A stretch of 64,000 nucleotides of DNA from UBA3839 sp963627995 (GCA_963627995.1 CAVGCV010000003.1:124001-188000), one strand, 5' to 3'. Numbered from the stretch's first letter, positions 18,452 to 26,738 are shown. Notes: generated by a model not told the origin, from the letters alone. A program made the numbers and translations.

Positions 18452-18507
18452 CGGCTGAAACTTTTGAAAAACCATCCGCTAACACAAGCAAAACCACACG
18501 CAGCACC

Positions 18508-18987
18508 ATGATTATGAACAACTGGTTCGAGTGCAAGGTAGCCACCGAAAAGACACTCGAAGGAGGCGCGACGAAAAAAGTCACAGAGCCTTATCTCGTC
18601 GACGCGTTGAACTTCACAGAGGCCGAGGCGCGCATCATCAAGGAAATCACGCCGTTTTGCAACGGACAACTGGAGGTGAAGGACATCAAGCGCGCGCGCT
18701 ACTCGGAGATGTTCACGAGCGACGCGGAGGCAGCCGACAAGTGGTACAAAGTGAAATGTCTGTTCGTCACGCTTGACGAGAAAACGCAGACGGAGAAAAA
18801 GACCGCCACACAGATGCTGGTGCAGGCAAGCGACTTCCACGACGCGCTGGCGCGTTTCGACGAGGGCATGCGCGGCACGCAGGCGGACTATGAAATCGCC
18901 CTGATACAGGAGACACCGCTGCTCGACGTGTTCCCGTTCGACGCGGAGGCACTGAAGAGCTGCGACAAGCCCGAATATGAGCAGTAG
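18508..18987 (+). CDS. DUF4494 domain-containing protein
   Basis: A 159-residue cytoplasmic protein beginning MIMNNWFECKVATEK, the typical start of the Bacteroidetes family DUF4494. No catalytic motif is evident and the function is unknown. The gene overlaps or abuts yggS (yggS may start 11 bp inside it), so the two are translationally linked. I use the ATG at 18508, which follows the promoter by about 56 bp; the longer frame from 18427 would start upstream of the promoter. Confidence 0.8.
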   Translation: MIMNNWFECKVATEKTLEGGATKKVTEPYLVDALNFTEAEARIIKEITPFCNGQLEVKDIKRARYSEMFTSDAEAADKWYKVKCLFVTLDEKTQTEKKTATQMLVQASDFHDALARFDEGMRGTQADYEIALIQETPLLDVFPFDAEALKSCDKPEYEQ

Positions 18988-19654
18988 CATGATTCGCGAA
19001 AACCTGAACACGGTGCGCGTCCAGCTGCCCCCCGGCGTGCAGTTGGTGGCAGTGTCGAAATTCCACCCCTCCGAATGCGTGATGGAGGCTTACGACGCCG
19101 GACAGCGTGTGTTCGGAGAGAGCCACGTGCAGGAGCTCGTCGCCAAGGAGAGGGAACTGCCGAAGGACATCCGCTGGCACTTCATCGGGCATCTGCAAAC
19201 GAACAAAGTCAAGTACATCGCGCCGTTCATCGAACTCGTCCACGCCGTGGACACGCTGAAACTCCTGCGCGAAATCCACAAGCAGGCCCTGCGCGCGGGC
19301 CGCACCATCGACTGCCTCCTCGAGCTGCGCGTGGCGCAGGAGGAAAGCAAATACGGCTTCGCCCCCGACGCGCTCTTCGCCATGCTCCGCGACGGAGAGT
19401 GGCGAACGCTGACCGGCGCAAGGCTCTGCGGACTGATGTGCATGGCAACGCTCACCGACGACACGCGCCAAATCCACGGCGAGTTCCGGCAGGCGCGCCA
19501 GACCTTCGACGCGGTGAAGGCCGAGTTCTTCGCCAACGACGACACCTTCCGTACGCTCTCCATGGGAATGAGCAACGACTACGGCGTCGCCATCGACGAG
19601 GGCGCGACGCTCGTCAGGGTCGGCACGAAAATATTCGGAACGCGCAACTACTGA
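18977..19654 (+). CDS. yggS: YggS/PROSC family pyridoxal phosphate-binding protein
   Basis: A 225-residue alanine-racemase-fold protein that binds PLP and influences vitamin B6 and amino acid balance without a known strong enzymatic activity. The PLP lysine is in LVAVSKFHP, and the phosphate-binding region includes GESHVQELVAK, WHFIGHLQTNKVKY and SMGMSNDYGVAI. The start used overlaps the DUF4494 stop by 11 bp; the ATG at 18989 is a possible non-overlapping start. It sits in a run DUF4494-yggS-Crp-FdtA-GNAT. Confidence 0.93.
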   Translation: MSSSMIRENLNTVRVQLPPGVQLVAVSKFHPSECVMEAYDAGQRVFGESHVQELVAKERELPKDIRWHFIGHLQTNKVKYIAPFIELVHAVDTLKLLREIHKQALRAGRTIDCLLELRVAQEESKYGFAPDALFAMLRDGEWRTLTGARLCGLMCMATLTDDTRQIHGEFRQARQTFDAVKAEFFANDDTFRTLSMGMSNDYGVAIDEGATLVRVGTKIFGTRNY

Positions 19655-19678
19655 CACACCACCACACACCACCGCACC

Positions 19679-20272
19679 ATGGCGGACAACAGGAAAGACA
19701 TCGCAAGGGAACTGGCACGCCGCTACGGCGTACTCTCCACCGAGGGACTCGACCGACTGGCCGACATCCTCGTGCCCATGAAAGTGAGCAAGGGAAAGCG
19801 CCTGCTCAACGAGGGCGAAGTGTGCCGCCACCTCTACTACGTCGAGCACGGCATCGTGAGGCAAGTCTATGTCAAGAACGGCAAAGAGCTGACCGAGCAC
19901 ATCGCCTACGAGGGCGGCATCGTGATGTGCATCGAGAGCCTGTTCCGCCACGCCCCCTCCATCCTTGCGGTGGAGGCGCTCGAGCCCTCGCTCGTGTACG
20001 GAATCCCCTACGACAGCCTCATCGCACTGTGCCGCACTTCGTTCGAATACTGCGCGTTCATCATCGCCATCCTGCAGGAGTCGCTGATCGTGTCCCAGCG
20101 CAAGGCGGACACGCTGCGGTTCGAGACAGCCAAGGAACGCTATCTCCGCACCCTGCACGACCATCCGAACATCGTGCTGAGAACGCCGCTGCACATCGTG
20201 GCCTCCTACTTGCAGATGACGCCGGAGACGCTGAGCCGCGTGCGCACGGCCACGAGCGAAGAGCCCGCCTGA
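19679..20272 (+). CDS. Crp/Fnr-family transcriptional regulator
   Basis: A 197-residue protein with an N-terminal cyclic-nucleotide-type beta-barrel (about residues 30-110, including LLNEGEVCRHLYYVEHGIV). A C-terminal winged helix follows, with recognition-helix region ASYLQMTPETLSRVR. No cysteine cluster of FNR type is seen, so oxygen sensing by an iron-sulfur cluster is unlikely. The ligand is unknown. It lies 24 bp after yggS and 33 bp before the FdtA-like gene, so it may regulate this run or act elsewhere. Confidence 0.88.
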   Translation: MADNRKDIARELARRYGVLSTEGLDRLADILVPMKVSKGKRLLNEGEVCRHLYYVEHGIVRQVYVKNGKELTEHIAYEGGIVMCIESLFRHAPSILAVEALEPSLVYGIPYDSLIALCRTSFEYCAFIIAILQESLIVSQRKADTLRFETAKERYLRTLHDHPNIVLRTPLHIVASYLQMTPETLSRVRTATSEEPA

Positions 20273-20305
20273 GGCCTCCGCGCTGCCCCATCTCCAACAG
20301 AGCGA

Positions 20306-20704
20306 ATGAACCCATTCATCGACATACCCCAAATCAGCGACGAGCGCGGCAGCCTGTGCGTGGCGGAGTGGAGCGACCTGCCTTTCGAGCCGAGGCGCGC
20401 CTTCTGGATTTACGGCGTGGGCAAGGGAAAGACGCGCGCCGGCCACGCCCACGCCCTGTGCGCGGAAGTCATCTTCTGCGTGCGCGGCAGCTTCGACATC
20501 TTCGTCGACGACGGCGCGGCGCGGGCCACCCACCACATGGACACACCGCGGCGGGGCATCCACATCGCCCCCGGCACATGGTGCGAGCTCAGCAACTTCA
20601 CGCGTGACGCAGTATGCCTCGTGCTCGCGTCGCACGAATACATAAAGGACGGGTACATAAATAGTTACGACGACTTCTTGAAGTCAACAAACAACCATGG
20701 ATAA
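20306..20704 (+). CDS. FdtA/QdtA-like cupin (sugar 3,4-ketoisomerase family)
   Basis: A 132-residue single cupin. The motif RAGHAHALCAEVIFCVRG matches the histidine-containing active-site strand of FdtA/QdtA/WxcM enzymes, which convert dTDP-4-keto-6-deoxyglucose to the 3-keto isomer for amino-sugar synthesis. The expected partners, an FdtB-type aminotransferase and the dTDP-glucose genes, are not in the window. The gene is followed after 3 bp by a GNAT-fold protein, which could act as an acyltransferase on the same sugar. The family call is good; the reaction in this organism is inferred. Confidence 0.8.
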   Translation: MNPFIDIPQISDERGSLCVAEWSDLPFEPRRAFWIYGVGKGKTRAGHAHALCAEVIFCVRGSFDIFVDDGAARATHHMDTPRRGIHIAPGTWCELSNFTRDAVCLVLASHEYIKDGYINSYDDFLKSTNNHG

Positions 20705-20707
20705 AGC

Positions 20708-21664
20708 ATGCTGACGCTGCTGCGCTATACGCCGGACATGGCAGACGTGTGGAACGAGGCGGTCGCCGGCTCCAGGAACGGAACGTTCCTTTTCAACCGC
20801 CAGTTCATGGACTACCACGCCGCACGGTTCGCCGACTGCTCCCTGCTGTTCCAGCGCAAGGGCAAAATCGCGGCACTCCTGCCGGCCAACTCGATGCAGG
20901 ACGGCCACGCCGTGTGCTCGCACCAGGGGCTGACCTACGGCGGCATCGTCATGGCCACTGGCGCGACGGCCACCGACACACTCGACATCCTGGCGCAAGC
21001 CAAGGCCTACTACCGCCAGGAACTGGGCGCGACGAAACTTCTCTACAAGCCCACCCCCTACATCTACCACCGCTATCCGTCGGAAGAGCCGCTGTACGCC
21101 CTTTTCCGCAGCGGCGCGCGCCTTGTGGCGCGGGGGCTGTCGTCGTGCATCGACCTGCGCGCTCCCATCTCCCTGCCGGAGTGCCGCCGCGCCGGCCTGA
21201 GAAAGGCGCAGGCGGCGGGCCTCCGTACCGACACCACTGCCGGCGGCGCGGACACCGAGCAATTTTGGAACATCCTCAACGCCGTCCTGCGGCAGCGGCA
21301 CGGCGTTCGTCCCGCACACAGCGCGCCCGAAATGCTGCTGCTGATGGAGCGCTTCCCCGCACAGGTGCGCCTCCACGTTGCGCGTGACCGCAAGGGCGAC
21401 ATCGCGGCCGGAGCATGGGTGTTCGACTGCGGGACGGCCGTCCACACGCAGTACATGGCCGCCAGCGACAGCGGACGGCGCGACGGCGCGCTCGACTTCC
21501 TCATCACGGAGCTCATGACGCGCGAATACGCCGGACGCGCCTACTTCGACTTTGGAGTCTCCACGGAAGACAACGGAAGCCGCCTCAACGAGGGGCTCGC
21601 CTTTCAAAAAGAAGGGTTCGGCGGAAGAGGAGTCTGCTACGACACGTGGGAAGTCGACCTCTGA
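20708..21664 (+). CDS. GNAT-family acetyltransferase, FemAB/BioF2-like
   Basis: A 318-residue cytoplasmic protein with the double-GNAT pattern of the FemAB/BioF2-like group. Segments such as GKIAALLPANSM, LSSCIDLRAPIS and a C-terminal GNAT core (IAAGAWVFDCGTAVHTQYMAAS, ending YFDFGVSTEDNGSRLNEGL) are visible. Such proteins transfer acyl or aminoacyl groups to sugars or peptides. Here the tight coupling to an FdtA-like cupin suggests a surface-sugar substrate, which is inference. The next gene (DUF362) converges from the other strand. Confidence 0.75.
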   Translation: MLTLLRYTPDMADVWNEAVAGSRNGTFLFNRQFMDYHAARFADCSLLFQRKGKIAALLPANSMQDGHAVCSHQGLTYGGIVMATGATATDTLDILAQAKAYYRQELGATKLLYKPTPYIYHRYPSEEPLYALFRSGARLVARGLSSCIDLRAPISLPECRRAGLRKAQAAGLRTDTTAGGADTEQFWNILNAVLRQRHGVRPAHSAPEMLLLMERFPAQVRLHVARDRKGDIAAGAWVFDCGTAVHTQYMAASDSGRRDGALDFLITELMTREYAGRAYFDFGVSTEDNGSRLNEGLAFQKEGFGGRGVCYDTWEVDL

Positions 21665-21751
21665 TTCGCACGCACCGCCACCGCCCCGCGCACCAGCACG
21701 GCGGCGTCGGCACACGCCCTCTCCATGGGCCGCGCGGAGACGCTGAAATCA

Positions 21752-21861
21752 CGGCGCACTGAAAATTTACTTTGAGCGCACCGGAAAAATATTTTGAGCG
21801 CACCGGAATTTTTTTTTGAGCGCACTCAAAATATTTTTCCGGTGCGCTCAAAAATCGCCTC
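21752..21861. repeat. 22-bp-period intergenic array A
   Basis: Units start at 21752, 21774, 21796 and 21818, exactly 22 bp apart. They carry the core GAGCGCACCGG or a close variant, each followed by an 11-12 bp A/T tract. A final inverted core (CGGTGCGCTC) begins at 21840. As a result 21771-21798 and 21825-21852 are perfect 28-bp reverse complements with a 26-nt loop. Confidence 0.9.
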
Positions 21862-21913
21862 CTCCGCGGCGCGCTTTCCAACGCCCTGAAAAGGAAAAAC
21901 CGGCCGAACGCAG

Positions 21914-21958
21914 GAAAAAAGGCGGGCAACGGCACTGCCGGAAGTGCCGTTGCCCGCC
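21914..21958 (-). terminator. Rho-independent terminator of the DUF362 gene
   Basis: A perfect 16-bp stem (arms 21921-21936 and 21943-21958, 6-nt loop) is followed on the minus strand by six T. Confidence 0.92.
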
Positions 21959-22002
21959 GCTGCGGCGCGGTGCGCGCCATCGGAGGCCGCGCTTGGCGCG
22001 TC

Positions 22003-22947
22003 CTACTTGTCGAGGTTCACCAGCTTGTATTTCTTCGATCCGAGCCCGATTTGCTCGGCGTATTCGGTGATGTAGGTGCCGTGTTGCCTGTTGATGCGCT
22101 CGATGAGGGGCTTCTCGTCGTCGCCCGGCGCGGACTTGTGGTTGAACACGAGGTCAAGGCAGGCCTGGTCGAGCGCGACGGGATCGAGGCTCGCCAGCAC
22201 GCCCATGTCCTTGAGGCGCGGCTCGGCGGGATGCGCGTCGCAGTCGCAGTCCACCGACATGTTGTTCATCACGTCGATATACAGCACCCGGCCGCCGAAG
22301 TACTCGTGCACGGCCTGCGCGGCCGCTGCCATCGACTCGAGGAAACTGTCCTGCGCGGGCAGGTTTTGCCAGAGCACGTCGGGCGACTGCACTTTGCCGG
22401 CGGAGTGGATGTAGCTCTTTCCATTGGCCGATGCAACGCCGATGCTGGCGTTCTTGAGCACGCCGCCGAAGCCGCCCATCGCGTGTCCCTTGAAGTGGGC
22501 GAGGTTAATCATGAAGTCGTAGTTCGCAAGGTGGCCGCCCACGATGTCGTACTTCAGATGCTTCTTGTCTTTCATCGGGATGCGGATTTCATCGTACTCG
22601 TCCATGATGTCCACTGGGGCGATGTCGAGAAAACCGTGCTTCCGGATGGTCTCCCAATGGCGCGCCGATGTGCTGCGGCTTCCGCCGTAGGCGGTGTTGC
22701 ACTCCACGATGGTGCCGTCCACCTCCTCCAGCAGTTTCTGGATGAGCGCGGGCTTGAGGTAGTTGTTGCCCCCGTCCTCGCCCGTGCTAATCTTAACGGC
22801 CACGCGGCCTTCCGCCTTCACGCCGAGCGCCTTGTACAGCTTGACCAGCGACTCGGGGCTGATGTCGCGGGTGAAATACACCTTGGGCTGCGCGGATGCG
22901 CACACGCCGACCATCAGGGCGGCGGCATAGAGAATAAGTCTTTTCAT
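22003..22947 (-). CDS. DUF362 domain-containing exported protein
   Basis: A 314-residue protein with a clear signal peptide (MKRLILYAAALMVGVCASAQ). The DUF362 core includes VAVKISTGEDGGNNYLKP, INLAHFKGHAMGGFGGVLKN and a C-terminal part with DCDCDAHP. Relatives are often fused to ferredoxins, but no [4Fe-4S] CxxCxxC motif is visible here. Function unknown. It has its own -7 box and terminator, so it is probably transcribed separately from the PqqD-containing cassette upstream. Confidence 0.85.
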   Translation of the reverse strand: MKRLILYAAALMVGVCASAQPKVYFTRDISPESLVKLYKALGVKAEGRVAVKISTGEDGGNNYLKPALIQKLLEEVDGTIVECNTAYGGSRSTSARHWETIRKHGFLDIAPVDIMDEYDEIRIPMKDKKHLKYDIVGGHLANYDFMINLAHFKGHAMGGFGGVLKNASIGVASANGKSYIHSAGKVQSPDVLWQNLPAQDSFLESMAAAAQAVHEYFGGRVLYIDVMNNMSVDCDCDAHPAEPRLKDMGVLASLDPVALDQACLDLVFNHKSAPGDDEKPLIERINRQHGTYITEYAEQIGLGSKKYKLVNLDK

Positions 22948-23042
22948 GGATGGGATGTTTTTAGGATGTCCGGTTTCAAACGGAGGATGTGGCGAACGGC
23001 CGCGCGGCGCGCGGCACGGCGGCGGATTTCCCGCACCTGCCG

Positions 23043-23050
23043 CAAAATTA
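23043..23050 (-). promoter_or_regulatory. Promoter -7 box of the DUF362 gene
   Basis: Minus-strand TAATTTTG matches TAnnTTTG, about 95 bp before the DUF362 ATG. Confidence 0.5.
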
Positions 23051-23081
23051 GTTTTTTTGCCGAAAGGGCCGGTTACCCGTA

Positions 23082-23363
23082 TTACTCTTTTTCCTGTTCG
23101 TCCAAAAAGCCCAGCTCCCGCCAGTCGGCCAGCAGCTGCTCGCAGTCGCGCCGCGCCGTGTCGGCATCGACCTCGTAGGCGTCGGTGAAGACGCGCACTG
23201 CGTCGTCAAGCGTGAAGGCTTGTCCCGACAGCGCGTTCCAAATGTCGGCCGCGCTCTCGTTGAGGGTGACAATCTTCATAAAGTCGATGTTCTCAACGCC
23301 GTGGGCGATGATGACGTTTTCGCCGCAAATGTTGCGGAGCTCGAATCCTGGGTTCAGTTTCAT
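23082..23363 (-). CDS. PqqD-like protein (peptide-binding chaperone fold)
   Basis: A 93-residue protein with the PqqD pattern: a beta-rich N-terminus (LNPGFELRNICGENVIIA), a central motif TLNESAADIWNALSG, and the helical end LLADWRELGFLDE. PqqD proteins, also called RiPP recognition elements, bind leader peptides and present them to modifying enzymes. No radical-SAM partner is nearby. The gene is last in a run of C11 lipoprotein, HprK-like kinase and S26-like peptidase, 32 bp after the latter. A role in peptide recognition is inferred from the fold and context. Confidence 0.85.
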   Translation of the reverse strand: MKLNPGFELRNICGENVIIAHGVENIDFMKIVTLNESAADIWNALSGQAFTLDDAVRVFTDAYEVDADTARRDCEQLLADWRELGFLDEQEKE

Positions 23364-23395
23364 GCGGATGGTTGTTTTTTAGGTTTGACGATTCT

Positions 23396-23959
23396 TTATC
23401 GGGAAGCGCGCCGCCCCGTTCCGCCCTCTTCGGGGCGGGGGCGGCCGTTTTGCCGCCAGCGCCGGGGCCACTCGCCCAGCCACAGCAGCCGGTAGGCGGC
23501 GAGCAGGGGGCGGCGCAGCGGAAGCAGGCGCGTCCACGCCCACGAATAGCACCGCCACAGGCGTCCCGTGGCGGCATAGGTTCTGCCGCGCCGCTTGAAG
23601 CGCACCACGACGGCGCGGAGGTCGGCAGCGCGGCACTGCTCCGTGCCGTGCGGGTTGCCGTCGCCGCGCAGCACCACCTGCGCGTCGGCATCGGCGCGCA
23701 CGGTGCGCACGCGCTGCCCCGACGCGAGGCGGATGGAGTCCATGCGGTGGATGACGAAAACGCCCTTGCACACCTCGGCCAGCACGACGTCCCCCACCGC
23801 ATAGCGCGCCGTCCGCATCAGCACAACGCTGTCGCGGTCACTTTCGAGGAAAGGCCGCATGCTGTTACCTTTGGCGAGCAGGGTGACGGCGTGTCCCTCG
23901 TCCACAAGACGGCACACCTGGGGCAGAAACTCTTCGTTGGCCAAGTGCAGGACGTTCAT
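23396..23959 (-). CDS. S24/S26-type peptidase-like protein
   Basis: A 187-residue protein. The start at 23959 overlaps the upstream kinase stop as ATGA. The motif LAKGNSMRPFL (Ser33 as nucleophile), then VGDVVLAE and FVIHRM (His71), resembles the Ser/His form of signal peptidases (S26B) rather than the Ser/Lys bacterial form. There is no obvious N-terminal membrane anchor. The second half (from about residue 110) is Arg/Trp/Leu-rich and may be membrane-associated. It could process a peptide handled by the neighbouring PqqD-like protein. Catalysis is inferred from two residues only. Confidence 0.75.
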   Translation of the reverse strand: MNVLHLANEEFLPQVCRLVDEGHAVTLLAKGNSMRPFLESDRDSVVLMRTARYAVGDVVLAEVCKGVFVIHRMDSIRLASGQRVRTVRADADAQVVLRGDGNPHGTEQCRAADLRAVVVRFKRRGRTYAATGRLWRCYSWAWTRLLPLRRPLLAAYRLLWLGEWPRRWRQNGRPRPEEGGTGRRASR

Positions 23960-24834
23960 TTCGCAGTGACGGTGGCGTGGGAGAGGCGCACGGCCGCCTC
24001 GTCGGGCAAATTTTCCAAAAGGTAGGTCGGGGCGGCCTCCATGAGGCGCGTCACGCCGTCGCACACGCCGCCGTAGACGCGCGTGTCCCACTTCATGACG
24101 GAGCAGGAGGGGAGGAGCGAGGCCAGGGCCTCCACAACGCTCTGGCGGCGGATGTGGTTGCGCGGCGCCTGCTTGAGCTGAACAAGCGCGCCGACGGGTG
24201 CCTCGACGTTGCGGTAGCAGGGCGTTTTCCCGCTCCACGGAGAGCCGAACACGTATGCCTGTCCGTCCACCGTGCGCACCACGGGATTGTCGTCGTTCAT
24301 CAAGTCCGTTCCGTCCACGTAGCGCAGCCAGTTCGCCGTGTGCGTGCTTTTGCCGGTGCCGCTCACACCGAGGAACAAATAACCGCGCCCCTGCCAGCGC
24401 ACCACGGAGGCGTGCATGAGGAGCGTGTCGCGGTCGGCGGTGCTGAATGCGTACATCATCATCAGCGCGCTGTCGAGTCCGTAGTGCCTCAAGTCGTCGC
24501 CGCCGGTGAGCGCCACTGTGCCGCGGGCGAAGTCGGACGAGGCTTCGAGCAGGCACGCCTGTCGGCCGAAGGGGTCGGAAATGTGGAACTGCCACGCTCC
24601 GTCGGCCGTTTGGTAGACTCCGTGGTTGCATCCGCTGCAGTCGAACTGCCCGATTTCCACGCCTTGCTTGGCGGGGCGGAACGCATCGTCCACCACGAGG
24701 TGGAACACGGGATTCGCATCGGGCGCGTCGTCGGCAAATGGCTCGTGCGAGGGAAGGAGCCGCTCGTCGTTGCGCCCTCCGTCCTTAAATTCAACGCGGT
24801 AGGGCCATCGGCCCACCCTGTATTGCTTTATCAT
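23956..24834 (-). CDS. HprK-like serine kinase family protein
   Basis: A 292-residue protein of the HPr kinase/PEP carboxykinase fold. The segment LLMHASVV (His141) precedes a P-loop GVSGTGKSTHT (about residues 156-166). MNDDNPVV provides the acidic metal-binding residues. The N-terminal third is divergent and includes QFDCSGCNHG. True HPr kinases are bifunctional and paired with HPr; no HPr gene is here. Related short kinases occur beside PqqD-type proteins in peptide-modification loci. The start at 24834 is chosen because the longer frame begins in low-complexity sequence inside the upstream gene. It overlaps the next gene by 4 bp. Confidence 0.82.
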   Translation of the reverse strand: MIKQYRVGRWPYRVEFKDGGRNDERLLPSHEPFADDAPDANPVFHLVVDDAFRPAKQGVEIGQFDCSGCNHGVYQTADGAWQFHISDPFGRQACLLEASSDFARGTVALTGGDDLRHYGLDSALMMMYAFSTADRDTLLMHASVVRWQGRGYLFLGVSGTGKSTHTANWLRYVDGTDLMNDDNPVVRTVDGQAYVFGSPWSGKTPCYRNVEAPVGALVQLKQAPRNHIRRQSVVEALASLLPSCSVMKWDTRVYGGVCDGVTRLMEAAPTYLLENLPDEAAVRLSHATVTAK

Positions 24835-24856
24835 GTGTCGTAAGTTTTTGCAGGGT

Positions 24857-26137
24857 TCATTCGCTCCACACGTCGCGCGCCCAAGCGGTGGAAAGATAGT
24901 CGGCGGCAAAGGTGTCGCCGTTGGCGGCGTACTTCGGCAGCGGCACGAACATCGACACGCCCGAGTACTGCTCGAAATCAACCGTATGGAACATACCGCG
25001 CCCGTCGGGCGAGAACGCGCTCATCCATGTGTCCGTTGCAGGGCGCGCCACGACGAGTTGGTCAAGTTCCGCTTCCCACTGCTGGAATTCGGCGGACGTG
25101 AGCACACGGCGCATCAAGCCCCTCATGTCGTAGAAGTCGGGGTAGTGGCCGCGTCGCCGAAACGTGTCGTAGTCAAAATAGTTGAGCAGTCCGTCCCCGT
25201 CAATGGCGAGGAGGGCGTCCCTGTGTGTCGCAACAAGCGCGCGCATGGTTTGCGCAAAGCCATCCAGCCGCCCGCAGTCAATGACCGAGAGCAGCGCGCC
25301 GCCCGAGGCGGAGGAGGCGTAATGGTCGCAATAGACTGTGGACATGGCCGTCACGTCGATAGGGGTGGCGAACATGGGGCGCAGCAGTGCCTCGTAGGGC
25401 GCGCCGTCGGCCTGTATCTCGGCCGGCGAGGCAAGGATGTGCTTGGCGCATGAACGCAGCTCGTAGGCGGTCTCAATGGTTTGCATGAAGCACGCGTCGA
25501 ACAGAATGAACTCCAGCCGCCCGAAGTCGGAGAGCGTGCGCGCCAGATCGGCGATGTCCATCTCCGCACCCTGGTCGCTGCGCGTGTTCTCGCCGTTGTC
25601 TATGCCAAACGACGCGAGCGGCTGCCCAAACCGACGGACACTGGCCTGCGGCTTGAACGTGGAGGGAATCCACCCCGAGCCGTGCGACCATAGGACAAGG
25701 CCGTATTCCTGTGCCGGACAACGTGTCCGCGCATAGCGCAGCACGCCGGACAGCGTCGAAGCCGTGGCGGAGTTTTGGTCCGCATCGTAAGTGTAGTCGG
25801 GAACGAGCGAGGCGAACGACGTTGCGCTCGTGCGGTTGGTCAGTACGTAAATGCGCGGCATCTGCTCGTCGTCGAGATAGACCACGAGCCTGTCGTTGTC
25901 GCTCATGTTGCGAACGCCCAGAAGCATCTCGCGCACATCGAGCGCGGCATTCGTAGCCAGCGAATTTTCTGCCACCATATAGACGACCACCGTACGTGGC
26001 GCAGACGTGTCGCCGTTCGAGGGGTCGTCGGAGCTCTTGCTGCACGCCGCCACAGAAACGAGCACATACACGAAGGCCATTCCGCGCGCAAAAGCGGCCA
26101 CAGTTTTCCGCAAGCCTCTCATGTGCAGGGTGAGCAT
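24857..26137 (-). CDS. Clostripain-family (C11) cysteine peptidase lipoprotein
   Basis: A 426-residue protein with a lipoprotein signal peptide (lipobox VAAC, Cys32 from the first ATG; an alternative start is Met6). The C11 catalytic dyad is visible: His152 in LWSHGSGW and Cys216 in FDACFM, with VVYMVAENSL at the start of the caspase-like fold. C11 peptidases cut after Arg or Lys and are activated by self-cleavage. It is first in the run before the kinase (22 bp), S26-like and PqqD-like genes, and 10 bp after an exported hypothetical protein. A lipid-anchored protease beside cytoplasmic peptide-handling proteins suggests export and maturation of a peptide, which is inference. Confidence 0.88.
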   Translation of the reverse strand: MLTLHMRGLRKTVAAFARGMAFVYVLVSVAACSKSSDDPSNGDTSAPRTVVVYMVAENSLATNAALDVREMLLGVRNMSDNDRLVVYLDDEQMPRIYVLTNRTSATSFASLVPDYTYDADQNSATASTLSGVLRYARTRCPAQEYGLVLWSHGSGWIPSTFKPQASVRRFGQPLASFGIDNGENTRSDQGAEMDIADLARTLSDFGRLEFILFDACFMQTIETAYELRSCAKHILASPAEIQADGAPYEALLRPMFATPIDVTAMSTVYCDHYASSASGGALLSVIDCGRLDGFAQTMRALVATHRDALLAIDGDGLLNYFDYDTFRRRGHYPDFYDMRGLMRRVLTSAEFQQWEAELDQLVVARPATDTWMSAFSPDGRGMFHTVDFEQYSGVSMFVPLPKYAANGDTFAADYLSTAWARDVWSE

Positions 26138-26147
26138 GCTCGGACGT

Positions 26148-26738
26148 TTAGATGGCTACGTTGTCGATGGAAGGTCGCTCAAAAGTGAAATCGCTGCCCT
26201 TTATGACGACGAGGCTGCTGCACCCCTCGTCCAAAAAACGTTTCTTCAACTTGTAGAAACGCTTTGAAATCTTTTTTCGGCTTTCGTCGAAAAACACACA
26301 GGTGACTTCGCTCCGATGCCCCAGCGTTCCCTCCAAATATTGTCGGAGTTGCAGGCTGAACGCCGAGCGGAACGGCAGGAACTTGGTTTTCTTATCCAAC
26401 TTCATGAACTTCACGGGGATGATTTCGGTCAAATACACCGTCGTGTCGTTGAAGTTCTGTCCCACTCCGAATATATATACAATGTCGTCCTCCGTCGGAC
26501 GGTTTTGCGACAGCTTTTCCTGCCTCTTGCCAGCTTTCGCCTCCAACTTCGCAGCCTTGGCCTCCAGCTTCCGCGCCGTCTTCACCGAGTCGGCCTGCTG
26601 GCGGGCATCCGGCAACGCAGTCTCCCCAACAACGGGCTTCGGTGTCTTCGCCACCAGTTCCCCATCCTGCGCCACAGCAACGCGCGCCGTCAAGAGGACA
26701 AGAGCGAACACAAAGAGGATTTTATATACACTTGACAT
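26148..26738 (-). CDS. Exported hypothetical protein (196 aa)
   Basis: It has an N-terminal signal peptide (YKILFVFALVLLTARVAVAQ) and then an Ala/Lys/Glu-rich segment (about residues 50-78) that should form a helix or coiled coil. The C-terminal domain (DDIVYIFGVGQNFNDTTVYLTEI) is one I cannot assign. It lies 57 bp after rpoD and 10 bp before the C11 gene on the same strand, and may belong to that transcript. Function unknown. Confidence 0.8.
   Translation of the reverse strand: MSSVYKILFVFALVLLTARVAVAQDGELVAKTPKPVVGETALPDARQQADSVKTARKLEAKAAKLEAKAGKRQEKLSQNRPTEDDIVYIFGVGQNFNDTTVYLTEIIPVKFMKLDKKTKFLPFRSAFSLQLRQYLEGTLGHRSEVTCVFFDESRKKISKRFYKLKKRFLDEGCSSLVVIKGSDFTFERPSIDNVAI

Larger units (their letters stand above)
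21665..22002. other. Convergent intergenic gap (338 bp) holding a repeat array and a terminator
   Basis: The gap between the GNAT and DUF362 stop codons contains a 22-bp-period array (21752-21861) and a minus-strand terminator (21914-21958). No open frame here looks like a gene. Confidence 0.8.

Noticed and set aside
18767..20635. A 622-codon minus-strand frame opposite yggS, the Crp gene and the FdtA-like gene
   Set aside because: The plus-strand genes have recognised families and start/stop coupling; the antisense product has none.
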